DNA from: Flavobacteriia bacterium
GTDB taxonomy: Bacteria > Bacteroidota > Bacteroidia > Flavobacteriales > Flavobacteriaceae
Assembly: GCA_011330545.1 (NCBI GenBank)
Contig: DRQI01000510.1
Span: 1-7,316 of the forward strand
Reading direction: 5' to 3'
DNA: 7,316 nucleotides
The number at the start of each line of letters is the position of its first letter. Positions within the stretch are counted from its first letter, which is position 1. The translations under genes were made by a program, and so were the position numbers. Shown piece after piece: positions 1-5,093 of this stretch. A model generated the notes under the pieces. It ran no database searches. It had not been told where the DNA came from and saw only the letters and a list, made by a program, of their open reading frames with translations.

Positions 1-69
1 ACGTACTCTTGCGGTAATCTTGTCAAACATTACCGGCTCTCTTTTGCCGTCTCTTTTTACTACATACAT
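1..69 (-). CDS. nrdA: Ribonucleoside-diphosphate reductase alpha subunit, N-terminal fragment (cut by window edge)
   Basis: Reading the minus strand from the ATG at 69-67 gives 23 residues starting MYVVKRDGKREPVMFDKIT and running off the window edge. This matches the start of class I NrdA, where an ATP-cone begins with a VxKRDG-type strand followed by a FDKI helix. The ATP-cone is the allosteric activity site; the whole protein is the catalytic subunit that reduces ribonucleoside diphosphates together with NrdB. The stretch just upstream of the start on the minus strand is purine-rich (AAAAGAGAT). nrdB lies upstream on the same strand, which is the expected partner order, but 1.1 kb of repeats and a small gene separate them. 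I see no TAnnTTTG element in 70-131, so transcription may come from nrdB. The identification is firm for the start only; domain content beyond residue 23 is inferred. Confidence 0.85.
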   Translation of the reverse strand, partial: MYVVKRDGKREPVMFDKITARVR

Positions 70-131
70 ATCTCTTTTTTTTTAGGGTGGTTGGTTAATT
101 TTGGTTTATTTTATTATAATTTGTTTGCGGT

Positions 132-322
132 GCTGTGATGATTGCTCACTTTGTTCGCTATGTTGTTGATACTGGTTCGCTTTGCTTTCGATGCTATTGA
201 TGCTTGCTCACTTTGTTCGCGATACTGTTGATACCGGTTCGCTTTGCTTTCGATGCTATTGATGCTTGCTCACTTCGTTCGCGATACTGTTGATACCGGT
301 TCGCTTTGCTTTCGATGCTATT
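132..322. repeat. 31-bp tandem repeat array, left block (alternating A/B units)
   Basis: The block contains about six units of 31 bp that alternate between two types. Type A has the head GATACTGTTGATAC and a 17-nt tail ending in TTCGCTTTGCTTTC. Type B has the head GATGCTATTGATGC and a tail ending in TCACTTCGTTCGC. Units run: degenerate B 132-158, degenerate A 159-189, B 190-220, A 221-251, B 252-282, A 283-313, and a truncated B 314-322. The truncated unit touches the stop codon of the four-helix-bundle gene. There is no ORF across the array, and 31 is not a multiple of three, so it is not a protein repeat. The same units resume at 701 on the other side of that gene. Confidence 0.95.
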
Positions 323-695
323 AATCAAATTTATTATGTCTTTTTTCTATACTTTTTAAATAATTATTAATTTTAATTCCTAACGTTTGTAATCTATCGT
401 GCAAATTTTGATATAGTGATTTATCTGTTAATGATTTTGTCTCAAACAATGTCTCTAAATGGTCTATAGTTTCATCATTTGATGCTAATGCATAAATAAT
501 AAATTTAATATAATCATTTTTATATTTTCTTCTTCCATAACCTTCTACTATATTCGATTTGACAGATTTCATAGAGCGTCTAATTTGACTTCCTTCTTCA
601 AACTTTTCATGAGTCGGTAATTTTAACGACATCTCATGAATATCAATTACTAAAGTTCGAGATAATTCCCAAATTTGTAATTTTTTATAACTCAT
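321..695 (-). CDS. Four-helix-bundle protein (S23/IVP family, TIGR02436-like)
   Basis: The product has 124 residues. It carries the family hallmarks: an opening [12 protein letters not shown] helix, SQIRRS at 36-41, SNIVEGYGR at 47-55 and ETIDHLETL at 75-83. The family (23S rRNA intervening-sequence protein type) folds as a four-helix bundle that can form pentamers. Relatives include Avd, the accessory protein of diversity-generating retroelements. Standalone copies are common in Bacteroidota and their role is unknown. The protein is basic and Lys/Arg-rich, which fits nucleic-acid contact, but that is inference. The gene lies between nrdB and nrdA on their strand and is embedded in the 31-bp array: array sequence abuts its stop, and resumes about 6 bp before its start. 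The tandem stop TAATAG is formed partly from repeat sequence. There is no reverse transcriptase or template repeat here, so it is not part of a DGR in this window. Confidence 0.9.
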   Translation of the reverse strand: MSYKKLQIWELSRTLVIDIHEMSLKLPTHEKFEEGSQIRRSMKSVKSNIVEGYGRRKYKNDYIKFIIYALASNDETIDHLETLFETKSLTDKSLYQNLHDRLQTLGIKINNYLKSIEKRHNKFD

Positions 696-700
696 ATCTT

Positions 701-1004
701 TTACTCACTCTGTTCGCGATACTGGTTCGCTTTGCTTATGATACTATTGATGCTCACTCACTTCGTTCGCGATACTGTTGATACCGGTTCGCTTTGCTTA
801 CGATGCTATTGATGCTCACTCACTTCGTTCGTGATACTGTTGATACCGGTTCGCTTTCTTTACTTACGATGCTATTGATGCTCACTCACTTCGTTCGTGA
901 TACTGTTGATACTGGTTCGCTTTGCTTACGATGCTATTGATGCTTGCTCACTTCGTTCGTGATACTGTTGATACCGGTTCGCTTTGCTTACGATACTATT
1001 GATG
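701..1004. repeat. 31-bp tandem repeat array, right block
   Basis: This continues the same A/B alternation as the left block. Units are: B tail 702-717, shortened A 718-739 (22 nt), B 740-770, A 771-801, B 802-832, lengthened A 833-867 (35 nt), B 868-898, A 899-929, B 930-960, A 961-991, and a truncated B head 992-1004. Compared with the left block, A tails here mostly end in CTTAC rather than CTTTC, B units mostly have TCACTCAC rather than TTGCTCAC, and many end in GTTCGT. The shortened A unit lacks exactly one internal 9-nt repeat (TGTTGATAC). At 1004 the array gives way to a second, shorter-period array. Confidence 0.95.
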
Positions 1005-1009
1005 TTTTT

Positions 1010-1168
1010 CAGTATCCAAAGTATTTCAGTATCCATTAGTATCTCAGTATCCATAGTATCTCAGTATCTATTAGTATCTCAGTATCCATAGCATCCCAGT
1101 ATCCATTAGTATCCCAGTATCCATTAGTATCTCAGTATCCATTAGTATCTCAGTATCCATTAGTATCT
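1010..1168. repeat. 17/18-bp tandem repeat array next to the nrdB stop
   Basis: Nine head-to-tail units have the consensus CAGTATCCATTAGTATCT. Starts are 1010, 1027, 1045, 1062, 1080, 1097, 1115, 1133 and 1151; 17-nt units lack one T in the centre. A degenerate remnant (ATAGTATCCCTC) reaches 1180, eight bases from the nrdB stop codon. Each unit is itself a near-dimer of a roughly 9-bp AGTATCY motif. On the minus strand the unit reads as GATACT-AATG-GATACTG, which resembles the head of the 31-bp A unit in the opposite orientation. Variation is low at the 1097-1168 end, suggesting recent expansion there. Confidence 0.95.
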
Positions 1169-1187
1169 ATAGTATCCCTCAAAATAG

Positions 1188-2159
1188 CTAAAAATCTGCA
1201 TCAAAGCTAATATCTCCGGTACCGCCTGATTTTACACCGGCTTTTTGATATTCTGAAACACGTTTTTCAAAGAAATTTGTTTTGCCTTCTAAAGAAATCA
1301 TTTCCATGAAATCAAAGGGGTTTGAAACATTGTATACTTTGTCACAACCGTATTCTTGTAATAGCCTATCGGTAACAAATTCTAAATATTGTGTCATTAA
1401 TTTTGAATTCATCCCAATCAAACTTACGGGCAATGATTCTGTTATAAATACACGTTCTATATCTAAGGCGTCTACTAATATTTCTGTAATGCGCTCTTTT
1501 GGCACTTTATTTACCATGTGGTTTTGGTGCAGGTGTACTGCAAAATCGGCATGCAAGCCTTCGTCTCTATTAATCAATTCATTTGAAAAAGTAAGTCCGG
1601 GTAACAATCCTCTTTTTTTCATCCAAAAAATAGAGCAAAAGGCTCCTGAAAAGAAAATACCTTCAACGGCAGAAAAAGCAATGAGCCGTTCTGCAAAACT
1701 TGGGCTTTCTACCCATTTCAATGCCCATTCGGCTTTCTTTTTTATGGCAGGAAATATTTCAATAGCCCTAAAAAGTTCGTCTTTTTCGGCTTCATTTTTT
1801 ATATAGGTATCGATGAGTAACGAATATACTTCAGAGTGGATATTTTCCATCATAATTTGAAAACCGTAGAAAAATTTTGCTTCGGTATACTGTACTTCTG
1901 AAATAAAATTTTCGGCTAAATTTTCATTAACGATACCATCCGAAGCTGCAAAAAAGGCAAGTATATGTTTGATAAAATAGCGTTCGTCATCGGTTAATTT
2001 TGTTTCCCAATCAATCACATCTTGGTGTAAATCAATTTCTTCTGCTGTCCAAAAACTAGCTTCTTGTTTTTTATACCAATCCCAAATATCATGGTGCTGA
2101 ATAGGAAAAATTACAAATCTGTTAGCATTAGGCTGTAAAATGGGCTCTACTTGTGACAT
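1188..2159 (-). CDS. nrdB: Ribonucleoside-diphosphate reductase beta subunit (class Ia, eukaryote-like R2)
   Basis: This 323-residue protein is the radical-generating subunit that supplies a tyrosyl radical to NrdA for ribonucleotide reduction. All expected residues can be read by motif match with R2 proteins. Di-iron ligands are D74 (AASDG), E105 and H108 (ENIHSE), E166 (AVEGIFFSG), and E200 and H203 (RDEGLH). The radical tyrosine is Y112 (HSEVY). W37 (SFWTAEE) and Y304 (VSEYQ) fit the electron-transfer path. The C-terminus DADF is the tail that docks on R1. The close likeness to eukaryotic R2 is typical of Bacteroidota class Ia enzymes. Length is normal and no frameshift is seen. The gene should be co-expressed with nrdA downstream, but a repeat-rich spacer of about 1.1 kb intervenes. 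No perfect TAnnTTTG element was found upstream. Confidence 0.98.
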   Translation of the reverse strand: MSQVEPILQPNANRFVIFPIQHHDIWDWYKKQEASFWTAEEIDLHQDVIDWETKLTDDERYFIKHILAFFAASDGIVNENLAENFISEVQYTEAKFFYGFQIMMENIHSEVYSLLIDTYIKNEAEKDELFRAIEIFPAIKKKAEWALKWVESPSFAERLIAFSAVEGIFFSGAFCSIFWMKKRGLLPGLTFSNELINRDEGLHADFAVHLHQNHMVNKVPKERITEILVDALDIERVFITESLPVSLIGMNSKLMTQYLEFVTDRLLQEYGCDKVYNVSNPFDFMEMISLEGKTNFFEKRVSEYQKAGVKSGGTGDISFDADF

Positions 2160-2494
2160 TTTAAATTGACTTTTTTAGAAAAGTTAGATAGCTGGATTTT
2201 TTGGTCAAAACCGGATGCAACAAATATTTGATTTTTTAATGAAAAATGAAAATCATAATTATTCACAAAACAAGAGAAGTTTTTAACAAAAGTCAAAAAT
2301 CCCGTTTTTTTCTTAACATTAATTTAACATATAAAATATTGAAAATCAGTATTTTAAAAAATTAACATTTCACCTACTAGCGAAGTTTATTGGGTTTCTA
2401 TCATTCGGCGTAAAATGAAAAAATAACCTGTTGGGTTGATTCATTTTCAACAAAAATATTTTACACATTACAGAAAGAAAATTTGTTGTTTTAT
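2160..2494. other. AT-rich intergenic spacer upstream of nrdB
   Basis: These 335 bp hold no credible gene. The part nearest nrdB should contain its promoter on the minus strand. Only 7-of-8 matches to TAnnTTTG occur (for example AATATTTG at 2228-2221), so no promoter is called. A single DnaA-box-like nonamer, TTATTCACA, lies at 2259-2267. No NrdR-type box was recognised. A terminator-like inverted repeat at 2412-2447 serves the gene on the far side. Confidence 0.6.
2412..2447 (-). terminator. Possible terminator of the DUF3109 gene
   Basis: An inverted repeat pairs AAAATGAA (2412-2419) with TTCATTTT (2440-2447), with an inner AACC (2425-2428) and GGTT (2434-2437) pair around a 5-nt loop. On the minus strand the inner stem is followed by ATTTTTT, as in an intrinsic terminator. 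It lies about 50-80 bp past the DUF3109 stop. The inner stem is only 4 bp, so the call is tentative. Confidence 0.4.
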
Positions 2495-3064
2495 TTATTG
2501 TTTTTTAAGTTTTTCTGCAACTTTCTCTAACTCAGCATACCAATCGTCGCCAAATTTTCTAATTAAGGCTTCTTTTACAAACTTATAAATAGGCACCTGT
2601 AACTCTTTTCCCAAGGTACAGGCAGCATCACAAATTTGCCATTTGTGATAATTTACAGCAGCAAATTCTGAATAGTCTTGCACTCGTATCGGATACAAAT
2701 GGCACGAAATGGGTTTTTTCCAATCGATTTCACCTTGATTGTAAGCCTCTTCAATAGCACATAGTGCTACGCCTTTATCGTCAAAAATTACATAGGCACA
2801 ATCGGCACCATTGATTAGCGGAGTTTCATACTCGCCTTCATGTGTAACAAACAGGCCTTGCTGTTCAATAGTATCAATACTTTCTTTTGTTAAAAAAGGT
2901 TTTACTTTCGGATAGATATCCATCAATATTTTCAATTCTTGTTCTTCTAAAGGCGCTCCTCCTTCACCGTCAATACAACAAGTGCCTTTACAAGCCGATA
3001 GATTACATAAAAAGTCGTTTTCAATGATTTCTTCTGAAACAATGGTCTTTCCTAATTGAAACAT
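2495..3064 (-). CDS. DUF3109 family cysteine-rich protein (YkgJ-like metal-binding type)
   Basis: The product has 189 residues from the chosen start. Nine cysteines stand out: C20, C25, C29 and C30 in the CNLSACKGTCC motif, then C89, C102, C121 (CHLYP motif), C145 and C149. This pattern, with CHLYP, marks DUF3109 and resembles the CxxC...CC zinc/iron-chelating YkgJ group. A metal or Fe-S ligand role is therefore likely, but no reaction is known. There is no signal peptide, so it should be cytoplasmic. An in-frame ATG eight codons upstream (3088) would add MPGQRIII. I prefer 3064 because family members start at MFQxGKT, and because a good -7 promoter element (3093-3086) overlaps the upstream ATG. 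The gene is divergent from the MarC gene 77 bp away. Confidence 0.88.
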   Translation of the reverse strand: MFQLGKTIVSEEIIENDFLCNLSACKGTCCIDGEGGAPLEEQELKILMDIYPKVKPFLTKESIDTIEQQGLFVTHEGEYETPLINGADCAYVIFDDKGVALCAIEEAYNQGEIDWKKPISCHLYPIRVQDYSEFAAVNYHKWQICDAACTLGKELQVPIYKFVKEALIRKFGDDWYAELEKVAEKLKKQ

Positions 3065-3085
3065 AATTATTATTCTTTGACCAGG

Positions 3086-3093
3086 CAAAAGTA
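3086..3093 (-). promoter_or_regulatory. -7 promoter element for the DUF3109 gene
   Basis: The minus strand reads TACTTTTG, a perfect match to the Bacteroidota -7 consensus TAnnTTTG. It would start transcription roughly 15-20 nt before the ATG at 3064. No convincing -33 TTG was found at the normal spacing. It overlaps the alternative upstream ATG at 3088, arguing against that start. Confidence 0.5.
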
Positions 3094-3114
3094 TTTTATT
3101 TTGATGAGTTTATA

Positions 3115-3122
3115 TACATTTG
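3115..3122 (+). promoter_or_regulatory. -7 promoter element for the MarC-family gene
   Basis: TACATTTG matches TAnnTTTG perfectly and lies 19 bp before the start codon at 3142. The leader between is AT-only apart from the CC right after the box (CCAAATAATAATAATTTAA), with no Shine-Dalgarno, as is common in this phylum. A -33 element at standard spacing was not found. Confidence 0.5.
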
Positions 3123-3141
3123 CCAAATAATAATAATTTAA

Positions 3142-3723
3142 ATGAGCCTAAATTTTAAAGAAATATTTACTGCATTTATGGTTTTATTTGCCGTTATTGA
3201 TGTCATTGGCAACATCCCTATTATCATAGACTTACGTAAAAAAGCCGGACACATTCAAAGTGAAAAAGCATCTTTAATAGCAGGTTTTATTATGGTGGTT
3301 TTTTTATTTTTGGGAAAAAGTATTTTAACCCTCATCGGTATTGATGAACATTCTTTTGCCGTTGCCGGAGCTTTCATACTATTATTTTTGGCCTTGGAGA
3401 TGATTTTGGGAATTACCCTCTACAAAGAAGATGATGATGATGCTTTAACAGCTTCGGTATTTCCGCTAGCATTTCCGCTAATTGCCGGCCCCGGTAGTTT
3501 GACAACACTGTTGTCGCTAAGGGCTGAATTCGCCATTCAAAATATTATCATTGCTGTAATATTAAATGTTATTGTTATCTATATCGTTTTAAAAACTTCT
3601 ACTAAAATTGAACGGTTTATCGGTAAAAACGGAATTAAAATCATCCGTAAGATATTCGGTGTTATTTTATTGGCAATTGCGGTAAAATTATTTACTGCTA
3701 ATATCCAAGGCTTGCTTCATTAA
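3142..3723 (+). CDS. MarC family integral membrane protein (UPF0056/SnatA-like)
   Basis: The product has 193 residues and about six hydrophobic segments, near 7-27, 43-66, 71-93, 103-125, 131-151 and 168-188. It carries the two family signatures: VIDVIGNIPI (18-27), the counterpart of the usual DPIGNIP motif, and FPLAFPLIAGPGSLTTLL (107-124). Both lie at membrane re-entrant or helix positions in this pseudo-symmetric family. The loop between them contains an acidic run, EDDDD (96-100). Members are inner-membrane proteins; one archaeal relative (SnatA) is reported to transport small neutral amino acids, and the old link to multiple antibiotic resistance is not supported. The substrate here cannot be told from sequence. 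It is transcribed divergently from the DUF3109 gene and is followed after 52 bp by the FAD protein gene. Confidence 0.92.
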   Translation: MSLNFKEIFTAFMVLFAVIDVIGNIPIIIDLRKKAGHIQSEKASLIAGFIMVVFLFLGKSILTLIGIDEHSFAVAGAFILLFLALEMILGITLYKEDDDDALTASVFPLAFPLIAGPGSLTTLLSLRAEFAIQNIIIAVILNVIVIYIVLKTSTKIERFIGKNGIKIIRKIFGVILLAIAVKLFTANIQGLLH

Positions 3724-3730
3724 ATTATTT

Positions 3731-3738
3731 TAATTTTG
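3731..3738 (+). promoter_or_regulatory. Possible -7 promoter element for the FAD-protein gene
   Basis: TAATTTTG fits TAnnTTTG and lies 37 bp before the ATG at 3776. A TTG at 3712-3714 gives a spacing of 16 bp, slightly short. If used, it starts transcription just after the MarC stop codon, making the downstream gene independently expressed. A 16-bp perfect palindrome (3750-3765) lies between this element and the start codon. Confidence 0.35.
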
Positions 3739-3749
3739 CCAATTACTTT

Positions 3750-3765
3750 TTTTAATCGATTAAAA
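3750..3765. repeat. 16-bp perfect palindrome before the FAD-protein gene
   Basis: TTTTAATCGATTAAAA is its own reverse complement. It sits 10 bp before the start codon at 3776 and downstream of the predicted transcription start. It could be an operator for a dimeric regulator or an RNA hairpin near the ribosome-binding region. No T-run follows, so it is a poor terminator for the MarC gene. Confidence 0.6.
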
Positions 3766-3775
3766 TCTAAATACT

Positions 3776-4393
3776 ATGAATTCATTTGAGGTCTTAATTA
3801 TTGGAGGGGGAGCTGCAGGAATGTCATGTGCTTTGATATTGGGCTCTGCACAACAAAAACCTTTTGCTTCCGATAAAAAAATTGGAATTATAATGCACCA
3901 AAAAACATCAGCATTGGCCAGTGGTTTGTTTAATAATGTATTAGGATTAAAAGCCGGAACTACCGGAAAAGAAATTTTAGAAAACGGCAAACAACAATTG
4001 GCAGAAACATATCCTCATGTTACTCAAATAGAAAAGGAAAAAGTAGTGAAAATTGAAGGCGAAGCCGGAAATTTTACTGTTTACACCAATAAGAATCAAT
4101 ACAAAACAGCCATTGTTGTTGTAGCCGTTGGCCCGTCTAATTTATTTCATATAGAAGGCTTACAACAATATGTAGCACCTCATCAAAAACTACCAGCTGC
4201 CAAAGAGCGTATCCAGTTAAGAAACACAAACCATCTTGTTACCGATGGTATTTATGTTGCCGGTGTATTAGCGGGTTGGCGCAGTCAGTTTGCCATTGCC
4301 TGTGGTAGCGGAGCCAGTGTGGCTACAGATATTTTAACACTGTGGAATGATGGCAACCCGGCTATGGTACACGATAGTATTGGGGTTAGTTAA
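3776..4393 (+). CDS. Compact FAD-dependent oxidoreductase-like protein (thioredoxin-reductase-like fold, no NAD(P) domain)
   Basis: The product has 205 residues, against roughly 310 for thioredoxin reductase. The N-terminus LIIGGGAAGMSCAL (7-20) is a Rossmann dinucleotide-binding motif with the glycines at 10-12 and 15. A second FAD-fold element, VVVAVGP, lies at 114-120. The C-terminal part GIYVAGVLAGWRSQFAIACGSGASVATDIL (158-187) corresponds to the usual GD-motif and closing helix of these flavoproteins. The separate NAD(P)H-binding domain and the CxxC redox pair are absent. The Asp normally following VxAAG, which contacts FAD, is V164 here. Short proteins of this form recur in Bacteroidota, so this is probably a genuine small family rather than a truncated gene. 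Electron donor and substrate are unknown, and FAD binding itself is inferred. There is no signal peptide, so it should be cytoplasmic. Confidence 0.85.
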   Translation: MNSFEVLIIGGGAAGMSCALILGSAQQKPFASDKKIGIIMHQKTSALASGLFNNVLGLKAGTTGKEILENGKQQLAETYPHVTQIEKEKVVKIEGEAGNFTVYTNKNQYKTAIVVVAVGPSNLFHIEGLQQYVAPHQKLPAAKERIQLRNTNHLVTDGIYVAGVLAGWRSQFAIACGSGASVATDILTLWNDGNPAMVHDSIGVS

Positions 4394-4434
4394 TTTTCTT
4401 TTAACTTGATACCCACTCGTAAGAAGTCAATACA

Positions 4435-4467
4435 TTTTGGTAATTGCCAAAGCCCTTTGTACCTTTG
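4435..4467 (+). promoter_or_regulatory. Promoter candidate for the DUF4136 lipoprotein gene
   Basis: TTTTG (4435-4439) and TACCTTTG (4460-4467) are separated by 20 bp, matching the Bacteroidota -33 TTTG / -7 TAnnTTTG arrangement well. Transcription would start near 4473, leaving a leader of about 75 nt. A 9-bp inverted repeat (4444-4452 with 4463-4471, one G-T pair) overlaps the -7 element. Confidence 0.55.
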
Positions 4468-4547
4468 GTAAGGTAATTGTGGCTATACCGTTGCATCACT
4501 TTCATTATTATTTTTAAAATAATTGTAAAACGTAAATAGAAGAAACC

Positions 4548-5093
4548 ATGAAAAAAATAACATATATACCTTTTGTCTTAGTAGTGAGCCTTCTGTTTTT
4601 ATTTTCATGTGTTGCCCCAAAAGTGGTTTATGATTATGACAAAGAGGCAAATTTTGACACGTATAAAACGTTTGATTTTTATCCTGAGATACAACTAAAT
4701 ATGAGTCAATTAGACAGTGCCAGAGTAATTCGGCAGGTTGAAAATACACTGGCAGCTAAAGGTTTTAAAAGAAGCGCCAACCCTGACCTTTATGTAAATA
4801 TTCATTCTGAACAATATGAAACCCCCAGTACAAATAGTATCGGTATAGGATTGGGTACCGGAGGCAGCAATGTAGGCGTGGGTATCAGCGGAGGTATCCC
4901 CATACGGTCAAATACATTGACACAATATTTTAAAGTTGATTTGGTAGACGTAGCCAACGATATTTTGATTTGGCAAGGAACCTATGAAGGAAGGTTTAAA
5001 AAACGAATTACCCCGAAAGCGAAAAGCGATTATCTTAGGCTAACTTTTGAAAAGATTTTTAGCGGATACCCTCCTACTGACCTAAAAAATTAA
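4548..5093 (+). CDS. DUF4136 domain lipoprotein
   Basis: The product has 181 residues. A type II signal runs from MKKITYIPF through a hydrophobic core to the lipobox LFSC, with the lipidated cysteine at 21. The mature protein would be anchored in the periplasm or at the outer membrane. The mature part starts with VVYDYDKEANFDTYKTFDF (26-44), the typical opening of DUF4136, and has a Gly-rich stretch (97-115) and a closing DILIWQGTYEGRF region (138-150). DUF4136 lipoproteins are widespread in Gram-negative bacteria with no defined function. The 3' end overlaps the convergent gldA stop by 4 bp (shared TTAA), with no room for a separate terminator. It has its own promoter candidate about 80 bp upstream and is probably monocistronic. 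Confidence 0.9.
   Translation: MKKITYIPFVLVVSLLFLFSCVAPKVVYDYDKEANFDTYKTFDFYPEIQLNMSQLDSARVIRQVENTLAAKGFKRSANPDLYVNIHSEQYETPSTNSIGIGLGTGGSNVGVGISGGIPIRSNTLTQYFKVDLVDVANDILIWQGTYEGRFKKRITPKAKSDYLRLTFEKIFSGYPPTDLKN

Noticed and set aside
321..695. Diversity-generating retroelement (Avd with template and variable repeats) or 23S rRNA intervening sequence
   Set aside because: There is no reverse transcriptase, no A-biased variable repeat and no rRNA sequence around the gene. Only the protein family is shared with those systems.
132..1168. CRISPR array
   Set aside because: Units follow one another with no unique spacers, periods are 31 and 17/18 bp, and there are no cas genes. These are plain tandem repeats.
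1282..1806. A 174-codon plus-strand ORF
   Set aside because: It lies wholly antisense to nrdB, whose motifs are complete, and its translation looks like no known protein. It is a shadow of nrdB.
3065..3088. N-terminal extension of the DUF3109 protein starting at 3088
   Set aside because: The extra residues MPGQRIII are not part of the family start, and the upstream ATG overlaps a perfect -7 promoter element.
4507..4523. 17-bp AT-only palindrome before the DUF4136 gene
   Set aside because: It consists only of A and T in an AT-rich leader, so such symmetry is likely by chance, and it has no other supporting context.
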